From Neomesorhizobium albiziae (GTDB taxonomy: Bacteria; Pseudomonadota; Alphaproteobacteria; Rhizobiales; Rhizobiaceae), in assembly GCF_900114255.1 (NCBI RefSeq), contig NZ_FOSL01000009.1, forward strand, positions 172,570-236,569: a stretch of DNA of 64,000 bases, read 5' to 3'. Positions 34,611-44,879 of the stretch are shown piece after piece. Numbering within the stretch: position 1 is the first letter of the stretch; each line of letters begins with the position of its first letter. The notes beneath the pieces are model-generated. The model saw only the letters and a program-made list of their open reading frames with translations. It was not told where the DNA came from and searched no databases. The translations under genes were made by a program, and so were the position numbers.

Positions 34611-35750
34611 CTAGCGCGTCAGTACGACGCCGGCATCCGGCCGGAACGATATCCAGGCGCGGTCGTTCCAGGTCAGCGGGTCATCGGTCTGACGGGCACT
34701 GTTCAGAGCGCTCGCCTTCACCACCTGCCCATCGCCGAGCTTCACATGATAGACCGTCATGTCGCCGAGATAGGCAAGATCGTAGACCTCGCCCTCCATG
34801 GCGTTGGCAGCGCCTTCGGGTCGCCGCGACGAGACCTTGATCTTCTCGGGCCGAATGGCAAAGGCGACCGAGTTGCCGGCCGCCGCATCGCCGGCATTTT
34901 CGACGACGATCTCGGCGCCGCTGGCGCCGGTGATCCTGGCGGTGTTGGCTTCGCGCGCCGCCACCGTGCCTTCGAACATGTTCACATTGCCGACAAAACC
35001 GGCGACGAAGCGCGATGCCGGCGCCTCGTAGATTTCGGCCGGCGTCGCCACCTGCATCACTTCGCCCTTGTCGAGAATGGCGATGCGGTCGGCCATCGTC
35101 ATCGCCTCCTCCTGGTCGTGGGTGACGACCACGAAGGTGAGGCCAAGCTCCTGCTGCAGGTCCATCAGTTCGAACTGGGTTTCCTCGCGCAGCTTCTTGT
35201 CGAGTGCGCCCAGCGGCTCGTCCAGCAGCAGCACCTTGGGCCGTTTGGCGACCGAGCGGGCGAGCGCCACGCGCTGGCGCTGGCCGCCGGAGAGTTGGTG
35301 CGGCTTGCGTTTGGAGAATTGTGTGAGCTTGACCAGGTCAAGCATTTCCTTGACGCGCTGCTCGATGGCAGGCTTTGCCATGCCGTCCTGCTTGAGGCCG
35401 AAGGCGATGTTCTGCTCGACCGTCATGTGCGGGAACAGCGCGTAGGACTGGAACATCATGTTGACCGGCCGCCGGTAGGGCGGAATGCCGCGCAGATCCT
35501 GCCCGTCGAGCAGGATGCGGCCGGCCGTCGGCTCTTCGAAACCGGCCAGCATGCGCAGCAGCGTGGACTTGCCGCAACCGGAAGCGCCGAGCAGCGCGAA
35601 GAATTCGCGCTCGTAGACCGACAGCGACAAATTGTTGACGGCAGTGAAATCGCCGAAGCGTTTGGTGACGTTCTCGAAGGCGATATAGGGCTTGGCGTTG
35701 GGATCGTTCCAGGGGGCGAATTCCCTGCGGATGCTGCCAAGCGATTTCAT
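34611..35750 (-). CDS. potG: Putrescine/spermidine ABC transporter ATP-binding protein PotG
   Basis: This 379-residue ATPase energises polyamine import. Walker A GASGCGKST, Q-loop MMFQSYALFPHMTV, signature LSGGQRQRVALARS, Walker B VLLLDEPLGALD and the switch histidine in VVVTHDQEEA are all visible. A C-terminal TOBE regulatory domain (FAIRPEKIKVS onward) is also present. It is separated from potF by a strong intrinsic terminator, so its level relative to the binding protein depends on read-through. Confidence 0.95.
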   Translation of the reverse strand: MKSLGSIRREFAPWNDPNAKPYIAFENVTKRFGDFTAVNNLSLSVYEREFFALLGASGCGKSTLLRMLAGFEEPTAGRILLDGQDLRGIPPYRRPVNMMFQSYALFPHMTVEQNIAFGLKQDGMAKPAIEQRVKEMLDLVKLTQFSKRKPHQLSGGQRQRVALARSVAKRPKVLLLDEPLGALDKKLREETQFELMDLQQELGLTFVVVTHDQEEAMTMADRIAILDKGEVMQVATPAEIYEAPASRFVAGFVGNVNMFEGTVAAREANTARITGASGAEIVVENAGDAAAGNSVAFAIRPEKIKVSSRRPEGAANAMEGEVYDLAYLGDMTVYHVKLGDGQVVKASALNSARQTDDPLTWNDRAWISFRPDAGVVLTR

Positions 35751-35791
35751 TTCCGTCTCCGTGCTTGCCTTTGACCCCAGCGTTAAAAAAA

Positions 35792-35823
35792 CGAAACCCC
35801 GGATGAAGCCATCCGGGGTTTCG
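35792..35823 (-). terminator. Intrinsic terminator between potF and potG
   Basis: A perfect 13-bp stem, CGAAACCCCGGAT/ATCCGGGGTTTCG with a 6-base loop, is followed on the minus strand by a run of seven T. It starts 9 bases after the potF stop and probably limits potGHI expression relative to potF. Confidence 0.9.
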
Positions 35824-35831
35824 ACACACGT

Positions 35832-36932
35832 CTATTGTCCGGTGACGATCTTGGTCCAGATACGGGTCACCGTCCGCTGCGTCTTCGGATCGTAGGGCGC
35901 GACAGTGAACAGCTTCTGCAGCGTGGCGTCATCGGGATAGATGGCCGGATTTTCCATGATTTCCTTTTCGATGAACTGCTGCGAAGCCTTGTTGCCGTTG
36001 GCGAAGTAGACATAGTTGGTCGCCTTCGCTGCGACTTCCGGCTTCATGATGTAGTTCAGGAATTCATACGCTTCGGGGACGTGCTGGGCGTCGGCGGGGA
36101 TGGCCATCTGGTCGAACCACATTTCGGCGCCTTCCTTCGGCACCACATAGTCGACGACGACGCCCTGGTTTGCCTCGGCGGCGCGGTCGCGCGCCTGGAA
36201 CACGTCGCCGGACCAGCCGACGGCCAGGCAGATATCGCCATTGGCCAGCGCGTTGATGTATTCCGACGAGTGGAATTTGCGGATCGACGGCCTGATCGCC
36301 AGAAGCGCCTCCTCGGCCTTGGCGAAATCCTCGGCCGAAGTACTCTCGGGATCGAGGCCGAGATATTTCAGAGTGGTCGGGATGATATCGGTCGGCGAAT
36401 CCAGCACGTACACGCCGCAGCCGGCGAGCTTCGCGAGGTTTTCCGGCTTGAAGAACACGTCCCAGCTGTCGATCTTGTCGACGCCAAGCGCTTCCTTCAC
36501 CTTGTTCTGGTTGTAGCCGATGCCGACCGTGCCCCACATGTAGTTGATTGAATACTCGTTGCCGGGGTCGTATTTCGCCACCCGTCCTGAAACCGCATCC
36601 CACATGTTGGAGATGTTCGGCAGCTTCGACTTGTCGAGCTTCTGGTACACCCCGGCTTGAATCTGGCGTGCCATGAACGGGCTCGCTGTCGGCACCACGA
36701 CATCGTAGCCACTGCCGCCTGCAAGCAGTTTCGTCTCCAGGATTTCGTTGGAATCATAGACGTCGTAGACAACCTTGATGCCGGTTTCCTTGGTGAAATC
36801 GGCGATGATCGAATCGTCGATATAGTCCGACCAGTTGTAGACGTTGACGACACGCTCCTGCGCGCCGGCACCGATCGACAACGACAGAAAGACCACCGGC
36901 GCGGCTGCTAGCCGGAGCATGGTGCGGATCAT
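35832..36932 (-). CDS. potF: Putrescine/spermidine ABC transporter substrate-binding protein PotF
   Basis: The start MIRTMLRL has GAGGAG upstream and gives 366 residues with a signal peptide (cleavage near GAGAQ, about residue 25); the 32-codon extension is not supported. It is a periplasmic polyamine-binding protein of the PotD/PotF family with VVNVYNWSDYIDDSIIADF at the mature N-terminus. Later residues typical of the diamine pocket occur (VGWSGDVFQ, EGAEMWFDQMAIP). It is the first gene of potFGHI. Confidence 0.94.
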   Translation of the reverse strand: MIRTMLRLAAAPVVFLSLSIGAGAQERVVNVYNWSDYIDDSIIADFTKETGIKVVYDVYDSNEILETKLLAGGSGYDVVVPTASPFMARQIQAGVYQKLDKSKLPNISNMWDAVSGRVAKYDPGNEYSINYMWGTVGIGYNQNKVKEALGVDKIDSWDVFFKPENLAKLAGCGVYVLDSPTDIIPTTLKYLGLDPESTSAEDFAKAEEALLAIRPSIRKFHSSEYINALANGDICLAVGWSGDVFQARDRAAEANQGVVVDYVVPKEGAEMWFDQMAIPADAQHVPEAYEFLNYIMKPEVAAKATNYVYFANGNKASQQFIEKEIMENPAIYPDDATLQKLFTVAPYDPKTQRTVTRIWTKIVTGQ

Positions 36933-37218
36933 GATATACTCCTCTTTTCTAACCCCTGGTCTGGCCTGTTCCCCATCATGTCCGGCCAGTTCTGTATCGA
37001 GCCTATTGGCGTTTTTGCGGTGCGACAAGCGCCAAATTGGCGCGCGCCGGAAGGCCCCCGATCTTTGTCATGTCATGATTTTCTGCGACGTCGCCGGCTG
37101 GTGCCTGCCAGTTCGAAATGATTGACGCAATCACGGCCGAAGCCGGAGAAATGGCTGGCAAGACACGCCTGTCGCGTTGTTGCAGATTGCGCAGCCTGCC
37201 CGCGCCGGCATGACGTTG

Positions 37219-38178
37219 TCAATGGGGCGACGGCATTCCGGTTACGCCTGGTCGCGCCGGCCGCGATTGGCGCCTGAGTTCGAGACCTATATGGACAAGC
37301 AACGCCAGGAAAACGACGCTGCCGCCCAGGACCGTGCGCCCCGACGGCACCTCGGAATGGATCAGCCACACCCAGACCGGACCGAGCACAGTTTCCAGCG
37401 TGCCGAGAAGGGCCGCGAACGCCGCCGGGATGACCCGCGCGCCGGACGCAAAACAGGCAAGGCCGAGCCCGAGGTTGAGGGCGCCGAAGGCGAACAGGAA
37501 ACCCATGTCGCTCGATGAAGTGGCGAAGGTTACAGTCTGCGTGGCCGCGAAAAATGCAGCAAAGACCGTCCCCAGGCAGGTCGCCGGCGTCATGCGCACA
37601 TGCGCAAAGCGCCGGGTGATGACGGTGGCGATGGAGAACACCACGGCTATCAACAGAGCAAGCCCGTCGCCGACCGGCGAGACATCGCCGGTGAAGGATT
37701 CCGAGACCATGATGGCGACGCCGGCGATCACCGCGGCGATTGCCAGCCAGGTCGGCAAGGCCACCCTTTCGCGAAACAGCAGCCAGGAGATGAGCGCGGC
37801 GATCAGGGGAACGCCAGCCTGCATGAGAAGTATATTGGCCACTGTCGTATAGGCGAGCGCCACGACAAAGGAGGTCGAAGCGGTGGCAAAACACAGCGCC
37901 ACCGCAAGACCAGGAAACCCCATGCCGCGGAAAAGCGCCAGCGTGCCGCGAGGTCCGTCGCGCCACAGCATGAAGGCGAGCAGGAAGGCGGCGGCCCAGA
38001 CGGAGCGCCAGAACACCACCGTCCAGCTGTCGCCTGCGTCGATGAAACGTGCGATGGCGCCGCCGAAGCTCCAGAACAACGCCGACAGGAAGACGAGCAG
38101 AAAGCCGATACGCTCCTCGCTCGTCGATACGGTCGCACCGGCATTGATGGCCGCGGTTGCGGTGGTGGGTTTGCCCAT
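37219..38178 (-). CDS. DMT-superfamily (EamA) transporter
   Basis: This 319-residue inner-membrane protein has ten predicted transmembrane segments in two EamA repeats (first beginning GFLLVFLSALFWSFGGAIARF, second around DGLALLIAVVFSIATVI). Members export amino acids or other small metabolites, and the substrate cannot be deduced. It lies between potF and a divergent oxidoreductase gene, with no sign of being part of the pot operon. Confidence 0.9.
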   Translation of the reverse strand: MGKPTTATAAINAGATVSTSEERIGFLLVFLSALFWSFGGAIARFIDAGDSWTVVFWRSVWAAAFLLAFMLWRDGPRGTLALFRGMGFPGLAVALCFATASTSFVVALAYTTVANILLMQAGVPLIAALISWLLFRERVALPTWLAIAAVIAGVAIMVSESFTGDVSPVGDGLALLIAVVFSIATVITRRFAHVRMTPATCLGTVFAAFFAATQTVTFATSSSDMGFLFAFGALNLGLGLACFASGARVIPAAFAALLGTLETVLGPVWVWLIHSEVPSGRTVLGGSVVFLALLVHIGLELRRQSRPARPGVTGMPSPH

Positions 38179-38386
38179 GGCGAAGACCGCCGGTCACGAG
38201 AAGCGCCTTGGGGCGCGATGTCTCCGCCTATCCAACTCCACGCGGGCTGGCGTGGTCCAGCACCTTTTTCCCGTTGTGGCACCGCAACCGGCATTCCTGC
38301 CAACGCGCCCTTGCCTGCGGTCACGCGAGATTGCCTGCCGGTTCGATTTGCGAGACGATCCGCCCAATCACCACCGGAGAAGCCCG

Positions 38387-39367
38387 ATGAACGCTGCCTG
38401 GTACGAGAAGAACGGAGCCGCGCGCGAGGTGCTGACAGTCGGCGAATTGCCGACGCCGCAGCCCGGCCCCGGCGACGTGCTGGTGCGTGTGCATGTCTCT
38501 GGCGTCAATCCTTCCGATGTGAAGAGCCGGAAGGGACGGCCGCTGCCCGGTCTGAAAGTAGTGCCCCACAGCGATGGCGCCGGCATCGTCGAGGCGGTCG
38601 GCGAAGGCGTGCCGCAAAGCCGCATCGGCGAAAGGGTGTGGCTGTGGAACGGCCAGTGGAAGCGCGCCTTCGGCACCGCCGCCGAATATATCGCGTTGCC
38701 GTCCCGGCAGGCGGTCAAATTGCCGGATTCCGTCGATTTCGCCACCGCCGCCTGCCTCGGCATTCCGGGGCTGACGGCCATGCATGCGGTGAATCTGCTC
38801 GCCCCGATCGAAGGCAAGACAGTCCTGGTGACGGGTGCGGCCTCGGCAGTCGGCCACGCCGTCACGCAAATCGCCACCGCGCGCGGCGCGAAGGTGATCG
38901 GCACGGCCTCCGGCGACAAGATTGCCCATGCAAAGGCAGCCGGCGCCAGCGCTATCATCGACTACAAAAGCGAAGATGTGGCCGCCCGGGTGCTCGAACT
39001 CACCGGCGGAAAAGGCACCGATGCCATCATCGACATGGATTTTTCGACCACTGTGCGCCTGCTGCCGGGCGGCGTCCTGGCCGCGCACGGAAAATATGTC
39101 GGCTACGGCTCCAACATCCCCGGCGACAACAGCGTTCCCTTCGGCGATCTCCTGTTTCGCAGTCTTACGTTGCAGTTTTTTGTCGTCTACGAATTGCAGG
39201 CCGAGGAACGTGCCAGGGCGATCGCCGATCTTCATGGCATGCTCGAGCAAGGCACTCTCGTTCACACGATCGGCGCCCGCTTTTCCCTGGAGGAAACCGC
39301 CGCCGCGCATGAAACGGTCGAAGCCGGCCGCGTCATCGGCAACGTCGTCATCGACCTGGCCGATTGA
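38387..39367 (+). CDS. NADPH:quinone oxidoreductase-like zinc-independent MDR protein
   Basis: The ATG at 38387 has GGAGAAG upstream and gives 326 residues; a long in-frame extension antisense to the EamA gene is rejected. It is a medium-chain reductase with a GroES-like N-terminal domain (MNAAWYEKNGAAREVLTVGE, VSGVNPSDVKSR) and a Rossmann domain with the nucleotide-binding segment VTGAASAVGHAVTQIA. No zinc-binding cysteine cluster is seen, as in quinone reductases. The natural substrate is unknown. Confidence 0.9.
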   Translation: MNAAWYEKNGAAREVLTVGELPTPQPGPGDVLVRVHVSGVNPSDVKSRKGRPLPGLKVVPHSDGAGIVEAVGEGVPQSRIGERVWLWNGQWKRAFGTAAEYIALPSRQAVKLPDSVDFATAACLGIPGLTAMHAVNLLAPIEGKTVLVTGAASAVGHAVTQIATARGAKVIGTASGDKIAHAKAAGASAIIDYKSEDVAARVLELTGGKGTDAIIDMDFSTTVRLLPGGVLAAHGKYVGYGSNIPGDNSVPFGDLLFRSLTLQFFVVYELQAEERARAIADLHGMLEQGTLVHTIGARFSLEETAAAHETVEAGRVIGNVVIDLAD

Positions 39368-39536
39368 CCTGCTCGGGCTCGCGCGGCGGACGACGCTCCA
39401 ATCCCGGCCACATGGTTCTAAGGGCGCCCCATTCGCTGCCCCAGAACGGTTGATCGAACGATGGCGTCTGGCGTCTTTGTCCGTTCCTGCGCGCCAGTTC
39501 GTCGTGCAGCAAAGCCCATATCAGCATCTGATCCAT
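39348..39536 (-). CDS. Small hypothetical protein (62 aa)
   Basis: The start MDQMLIWALLHDELARRNG has GGAG nine bases upstream, better than the ATG at 39557. The product is a 62-residue, Arg/Pro-rich soluble protein with no recognised domain. Its 3' end overlaps the end of the oxidoreductase gene by 20 bases, and it faces away from the LysR gene at 39629. The ribosome binding site and position make it plausible. Confidence 0.45.
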   Translation of the reverse strand: MDQMLIWALLHDELARRNGQRRQTPSFDQPFWGSEWGALRTMWPGLERRPPREPEQVNRPGR

Positions 39537-39628
39537 CGTCGCTTCTCCATCCAGCATTTTCGATATTGAAAAGATAAGCGACTACTGTGCTTGAATCTGC
39601 GGTTCAGAATGCGCTATGTTTTTCAATT

Positions 39629-40504
39629 ATGAAAAATCTGAATTGGGACGATCTCAGGATTTTCGTGCGTGTGGCGCGCGGCGGCGGCTTGTCCGCGGCC
39701 GCTGGGGAGCTCGGCTCAAGCCCGGCCACCATCGGGCGACGCATGCTGGCGCTGGAGCAGGCGCTGGGGCGCCCACTCTTCGTGCGGCGCCAGACCGGCT
39801 ACGAACTCACAGGCGACGGGCGCACGCTGCTTGGCAAGGCGCTGGCCATGGAGGCCGGTGCCCGGCCCATCGAGGACTGGCTGTCGGCCAGCGGCAACCA
39901 CCCCGTGGTGCGCATTTCGGCGGGCACGTGGATTGCCAATTTCCTGTCGGAAAACTTCAGCCGCATCTGGAGCCCGCAAGATCCATTCCGTATTGCCTTC
40001 AAGACCGCCGAGGCCAGGCTCGACATCGCCCACCGCGAAATCGAAATCGGCGTCCGCAACCAGCGGCCGGAGGGCGCAAACCTTGCCGCCCGGCCGCTTC
40101 CTGATGCCGCCTACGCGCCGTTCCGTGCCCGCAACCACGCGCCGCAATCGGAAGAAAACTGGGTGGCGATCGCCCCGGAGGATGCCTCGACGGCGTCGAC
40201 GCGATGGACGAGCGTCCAGGATGGCCTCGTCATCGCGGTCTGGGCGAACACGCCGCGAACGCTCTACGATCTGATCCGCTCTGGCGCCGGCAAGGGCGTC
40301 CTGCCGTGTTTTGCCGGCGACCGCGACCCGCTGCTCGAACGCGCCGGCGACGAGATCACGGAGCTTAGGCACCGCCAATGGATCGTCATGCACAATGACG
40401 ATCGCCACCGTCCCGAAGTGCGCGCCATCATCGAGCGCATGGCCACACTGATCAACGCCCACGCACCGCTGTTTTCAGGCGAACGGCCGATGGGCAATGG
40501 ATGA
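39629..40504 (+). CDS. LysR-family transcriptional regulator
   Basis: The start MKNLNWDDLRIF gives 291 residues; the longer start lacks support. The winged helix-turn-helix (about 5-65, FVRVARGGGLSAAAGELGSS, ATIGRRMLALEQALG) is typical of the branch close to GcvA/CrgA-like LysR proteins. The effector domain is somewhat short. Divergent placement from the 62-aa gene suggests a shared promoter. No effector can be named. Confidence 0.87.
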   Translation: MKNLNWDDLRIFVRVARGGGLSAAAGELGSSPATIGRRMLALEQALGRPLFVRRQTGYELTGDGRTLLGKALAMEAGARPIEDWLSASGNHPVVRISAGTWIANFLSENFSRIWSPQDPFRIAFKTAEARLDIAHREIEIGVRNQRPEGANLAARPLPDAAYAPFRARNHAPQSEENWVAIAPEDASTASTRWTSVQDGLVIAVWANTPRTLYDLIRSGAGKGVLPCFAGDRDPLLERAGDEITELRHRQWIVMHNDDRHRPEVRAIIERMATLINAHAPLFSGERPMGNG

Positions 40505-40591
40505 GCCGTGAAGCGGCGCATCCCTCCAGCAGATGTTTATGAGCAGCAAGTGCGGTGAACCACACGCTCAAAGATACAAGCCGGCTAACAA

Positions 40592-42040
40592 CTACTGAAA
40601 ATCGAAGGCGCTGAGCCCCGTCGCCATCTCGTCGAGCCCAAGCGGCCGGGTGACCGGAGGTTCGGCGCGGGCAAGACAACCGGCCCGCTCGCAAAGCCGG
40701 CAGGCCGGACCGACCGGCGTTGCCGCCACTTGTCCGGGCTTGCCGCCGGCGCCTGCCGTCACGCCCGGCAGTGCCGCGCCATACACGATCTCGTCCCTGA
40801 AGCCGATGTCGCAGCCGATCAGCAGTGCGGTGCGGCGCGGCCGCTCGCTGAAGGCGCCTTGCGGACCTTCCAGCGTGCGGGCAATCGTCAGGAACTCGGC
40901 GCCGTCCGGCATCTCGACTGCCTCGACGAATATCTGGCCGGGCTGCGCGAAAGCGGCATGCACCGGCAGTTTCGGGCAGCCGCCGCCGAAGCGGCTTTGC
41001 GGGAACCCTTGCGCGCCTGCCTTGCGGAAACGATTGCCGGCGTTGTCGACCTCCAGCATGAAAAACGGGATGCCGGCGGCGCCGTTGCGATTGAGCATGG
41101 TCAGCCGGTTCGCCGCCTGCTCGAACGAAACCCCGAAACGCGAACGCAATACATCGATGTCGCATCGCGATCGCTGCGCGGCGCTGTGGAAGGCCGGGTA
41201 GGGCATCATCAGCGCATGCGCTGCATAGCGCGCCAGTTCGAAGCGGCCTAGACGTCGCGCCTCGTCCGAGGACAGCTTTAGCGATTGAAGTTCCGCGGGG
41301 ATGGCAACGCGCATCCTGACCAGGCAGGCTTCCATGGCGATTTCGCGCAACTGATCGAATGGCGAAAGACGCTCCGAGATGAACAGCCGCTGTGAATGGC
41401 GATCGTAGCGCCGCCGCCAGTTGGGCATGGTCGCGACCGGCAGCACCCGCACCACGATGCCAAGCTCACGCTTCAGCCACGCCTTCAGTGCGCCCATCAA
41501 ATCGTCGCCCGGATCGAGCAGCGCGGTGAAGGCCTCGGCTTCTTCCTCGATGCTGGCGAAGTAATTGGGACGTCGCTCGAACGTTTCGCGCACTTCATCA
41601 ATCGGCAGGCGCGCCCCGGAAAGCGTGGTGGCGCGGCCGTCACGCGCCAGCATTTCCGAGAGATCGGAAAGCCGCTCCGCCTGCTCGCGATAGGCGCGGA
41701 ACAATTTGATCACCGCCGCCGACGCGTTGGGGGCGGCTTCGGCAATCTCTATCAGTTCCTGGTCGCCCGGCAGTTCGCCGGCAAGCAGCGGATCGGCAAA
41801 GACCTCACGCAGCGCGGCGACCGAACCACCCGCCTCGCCCTGCAACTCCTCCGGTTCGACCTTGTAGATCGAAGCCAGCTTGAGAATGAGTTGCACGGTC
41901 AGCGGCCGCTGGTTGCGTTCGATCAGGTTGAGATAGGACGGCGAAATGCCAAGCCCTTCGGCCATTGCCGTCTGGGTCAGGCCCTTTGCGTTGCGGACCC
42001 GGCGGATGCGCGGTCCGGCGAAGATTTTTTGCTCAGCCAT
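40592..42040 (-). CDS. Short-chain fatty acyl / RamB-like transcriptional regulator
   Basis: The start MAEQKIFAGPRIR gives 482 residues. An N-terminal Xre-type helix-turn-helix (about 10-70, LTQTAMAEGLGISPSYLNLIERNQRPL) is followed by an ImmA/IrrE-type metallopeptidase-like middle domain (about 150-260) and a DUF2083 C-terminal region ending in a cysteine cluster (CRLCERAGC). The family (RamB, ScfR, MccR) senses short acyl-CoA status and controls acetate, propionate or glyoxylate-shunt genes. Divergence from isocitrate lyase fits that role exactly. Confidence 0.9.
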   Translation of the reverse strand: MAEQKIFAGPRIRRVRNAKGLTQTAMAEGLGISPSYLNLIERNQRPLTVQLILKLASIYKVEPEELQGEAGGSVAALREVFADPLLAGELPGDQELIEIAEAAPNASAAVIKLFRAYREQAERLSDLSEMLARDGRATTLSGARLPIDEVRETFERRPNYFASIEEEAEAFTALLDPGDDLMGALKAWLKRELGIVVRVLPVATMPNWRRRYDRHSQRLFISERLSPFDQLREIAMEACLVRMRVAIPAELQSLKLSSDEARRLGRFELARYAAHALMMPYPAFHSAAQRSRCDIDVLRSRFGVSFEQAANRLTMLNRNGAAGIPFFMLEVDNAGNRFRKAGAQGFPQSRFGGGCPKLPVHAAFAQPGQIFVEAVEMPDGAEFLTIARTLEGPQGAFSERPRRTALLIGCDIGFRDEIVYGAALPGVTAGAGGKPGQVAATPVGPACRLCERAGCLARAEPPVTRPLGLDEMATGLSAFDFQ

Positions 42041-42081
42041 GGCTGGCGTCCCCAACACAGGACATCAAAATATTACTACCT

Positions 42082-42230
42082 TTTACAAACAGCACCCCTT
42101 ATCGGGAGCCGTTGGATATTTACAATCATGACAAATTTACAACCAACCCCTGTCAATCGCAATACAGGTTTTCCCTTATAATTCCCCCATAACGGTGATT
42201 TCCCTCGCCTCTCCCGCAGCGCAATGTAAA
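42082..42230. promoter_or_regulatory. Repeated TTTACAA sites between the RamB-like regulator and aceA
   Basis: TTTACAA occurs at 42083-42089 (as TTTTACAAA), 42119-42125 and 42136-42142, and its inverted partner TGTAAA at 42225-42230. The two middle copies are 17 bases apart. The clustering in the shared promoter region suggests operator sites for the regulator, by analogy with RamB sites. The exact recognition sequence is inference. Confidence 0.45.
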
Positions 42231-42308
42231 TGATGTCACAGGAACTGGCCGGATAACCGCTAAATCTGGTCACCCTTTAAGACACTTGCGATGGATTGGA
42301 GCCTGTCA

Positions 42309-43598
<1,290 letters not shown>

Positions 43599-43673
43599 TA
43601 TCTTGCGAAACGGCTTCCGGGGGCGTTAAGTCCCCGGAAGGGCCTCTGAAATAGCGCCAGGGAGAATTCGAGA

Positions 43674-43910
43674 ATGGCACCGAGGACACGCGTCAAGGAA
43701 CGGGCGGAGGAGCAGGCTTCGGCAATGAACACCGACCAGCAGGCGGCCATCCGCATCGTCGCCAACGATCTGCATCGCTTGAACCAGTCGGTGATGAAGG
43801 CCGTCGAGGCGGGAGTGTCGGTCGAACTGGTGCGCTCCGCGCGCCACCATGGCGGCAACGGCAACTGGGGGGACCTGCTGATTCCGGTAATTGTCACCCA
43901 GGGCGGCTGA
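43674..43910 (+). CDS. Small conserved hypothetical protein downstream of aceA
   Basis: This 78-residue soluble protein has AGGGAG upstream of the ATG and ends just before an intrinsic terminator, so it is probably co-transcribed with aceA. It is helical in the N-terminal half (RVKERAEEQASAMNTDQQAA) and ends WGDLLIPVIVTQGG. I know of no assigned function. Confidence 0.7.
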   Translation: MAPRTRVKERAEEQASAMNTDQQAAIRIVANDLHRLNQSVMKAVEAGVSVELVRSARHHGGNGNWGDLLIPVIVTQGG

Positions 43911-43936
43911 TCCGGCCAATCATCTGAATGAGGTTG

Positions 43937-43971
43937 AGAACGCGCGCGGCTTGCGCGCGTTCTGCTTTTTT
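43937..43971 (+). terminator. Intrinsic terminator of the aceA transcript
   Basis: A 10-bp stem, AGAACGCGCG/CGCGCGTTCT with a 7-base loop, is followed by GCTTTTTT. It ends the aceA plus 78-codon gene unit. Confidence 0.9.
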
Positions 43972-44199
43972 ACTTTCACTTTCGGTGCGTTTTATCAACC
44001 GCGTCCGCTGCATTGGCCAAAGTTCGGCAAGATCGCCAAAAGTTTATCTTTCATTCGGCGTGCGAAGCTTGACATCGTTGCCAATCACAACATTATCCCG
44101 ACATGGTCCACAACCGGACATTGAAAACTCAGGCGATCGGTTGTTGCTGCCATCGAGCCTTCGGGCCGGTGCGCACCCGGTCAGGATTCAGAACACGCA

Positions 44200-44607
44200 A
44201 TGCACGCTTCCCATGAACTGCAAGCAAACCTCTCGCAAGTCCTCGTCGTCGGAAAATCGCCAGTCAATCGTGTCGTCATAACCAAGATCGTCGAACGCTC
44301 GGGTCTCAAGCCGGTGTCCGAAACGCCCGAAGAAGCGCTCAAGTCGCTGACCCTGTTGCGGCCGGGGCTGGTCATTGTGGATGGCGGAGCCGCCAACAGC
44401 GACTGCGAAGATATTCTCGCCGCGCTGCGGGATCGCCGCCGCATCTCGTCCAAAAACCTGCCGATCATCATTCTCTTGTCGACGGCGGCGGCGGATGCCC
44501 CCGCGCTGGCTATCGACCACGGCGTCGATGCGGTGGTCGCCAAGCCGATCACAACGGAATCGCTGCAACCGGTGATCGACCGTCTGATGTCGCGCGCCCG
44601 TGCATAG
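44200..44607 (+). CDS. Stand-alone receiver-like protein with altered acidic pocket
   Basis: This 135-residue protein has the fold signature of a CheY-like receiver: a hydrophobic beta1 (QVLVVGKS), VIVDGG with the phospho-acceptor aspartate D61, ILLST with the conserved Ser/Thr, and VVAKPIT with lysine K115. The acidic pair normally found after beta1 is replaced by G18-K19, so Mg2+ binding and phosphorylation may be impaired. There is no output domain. A decayed family B repeat follows. It could be a DivK-like single-domain regulator or a phosphorylation-independent adaptor. Confidence 0.8.
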   Translation: MHASHELQANLSQVLVVGKSPVNRVVITKIVERSGLKPVSETPEEALKSLTLLRPGLVIVDGGAANSDCEDILAALRDRRRISSKNLPIIILLSTAAADAPALAIDHGVDAVVAKPITTESLQPVIDRLMSRARA

Positions 44608-44710
44608 AGCGCCGCGCGTCCTTTTGGACGCGCAAAGACGCTCTAAGACCATTGAATCTATGCATCGTGCTTTCCCATCGATTCCGATTTTCGGGCCGAT
44701 GCAGTAGCAA
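44606..44710 (-). repeat. Dispersed repeat family B, inverted decayed copy
   Basis: It shows GCGCCGCGCGTC, a loop and GACGCGC, then the CGATTCCGATTTTCGG dyad and GATGCAGTAGC, matching the unit at 20186-20290 in reverse with several differences. It starts at the stop codon of the receiver gene. No gene is seen in 44608-44879. Confidence 0.55.
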
Positions 44711-44879
44711 GAGCCGGCCCTGGAAAAGACGAGACATTTCGGAACAGATCGCACTTTGAAAGGTGCAACCCATCCCGAATCCGACGGGACGCTGCGCCTA
44801 AAAACCGTTTCGTTGCGCGCCCCTTCCCTTCCTTCAAGCGGCATGGCTATACTTGGCAATCTGCAATGAATCCTGGTGA

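Noticed and set aside
37600..39312. 570-codon plus-strand frame across the EamA and quinone reductase genes
   Set aside because: It is a shadow of both genes. Only the frame starting at 38387 has domain motifs and a ribosome binding site.
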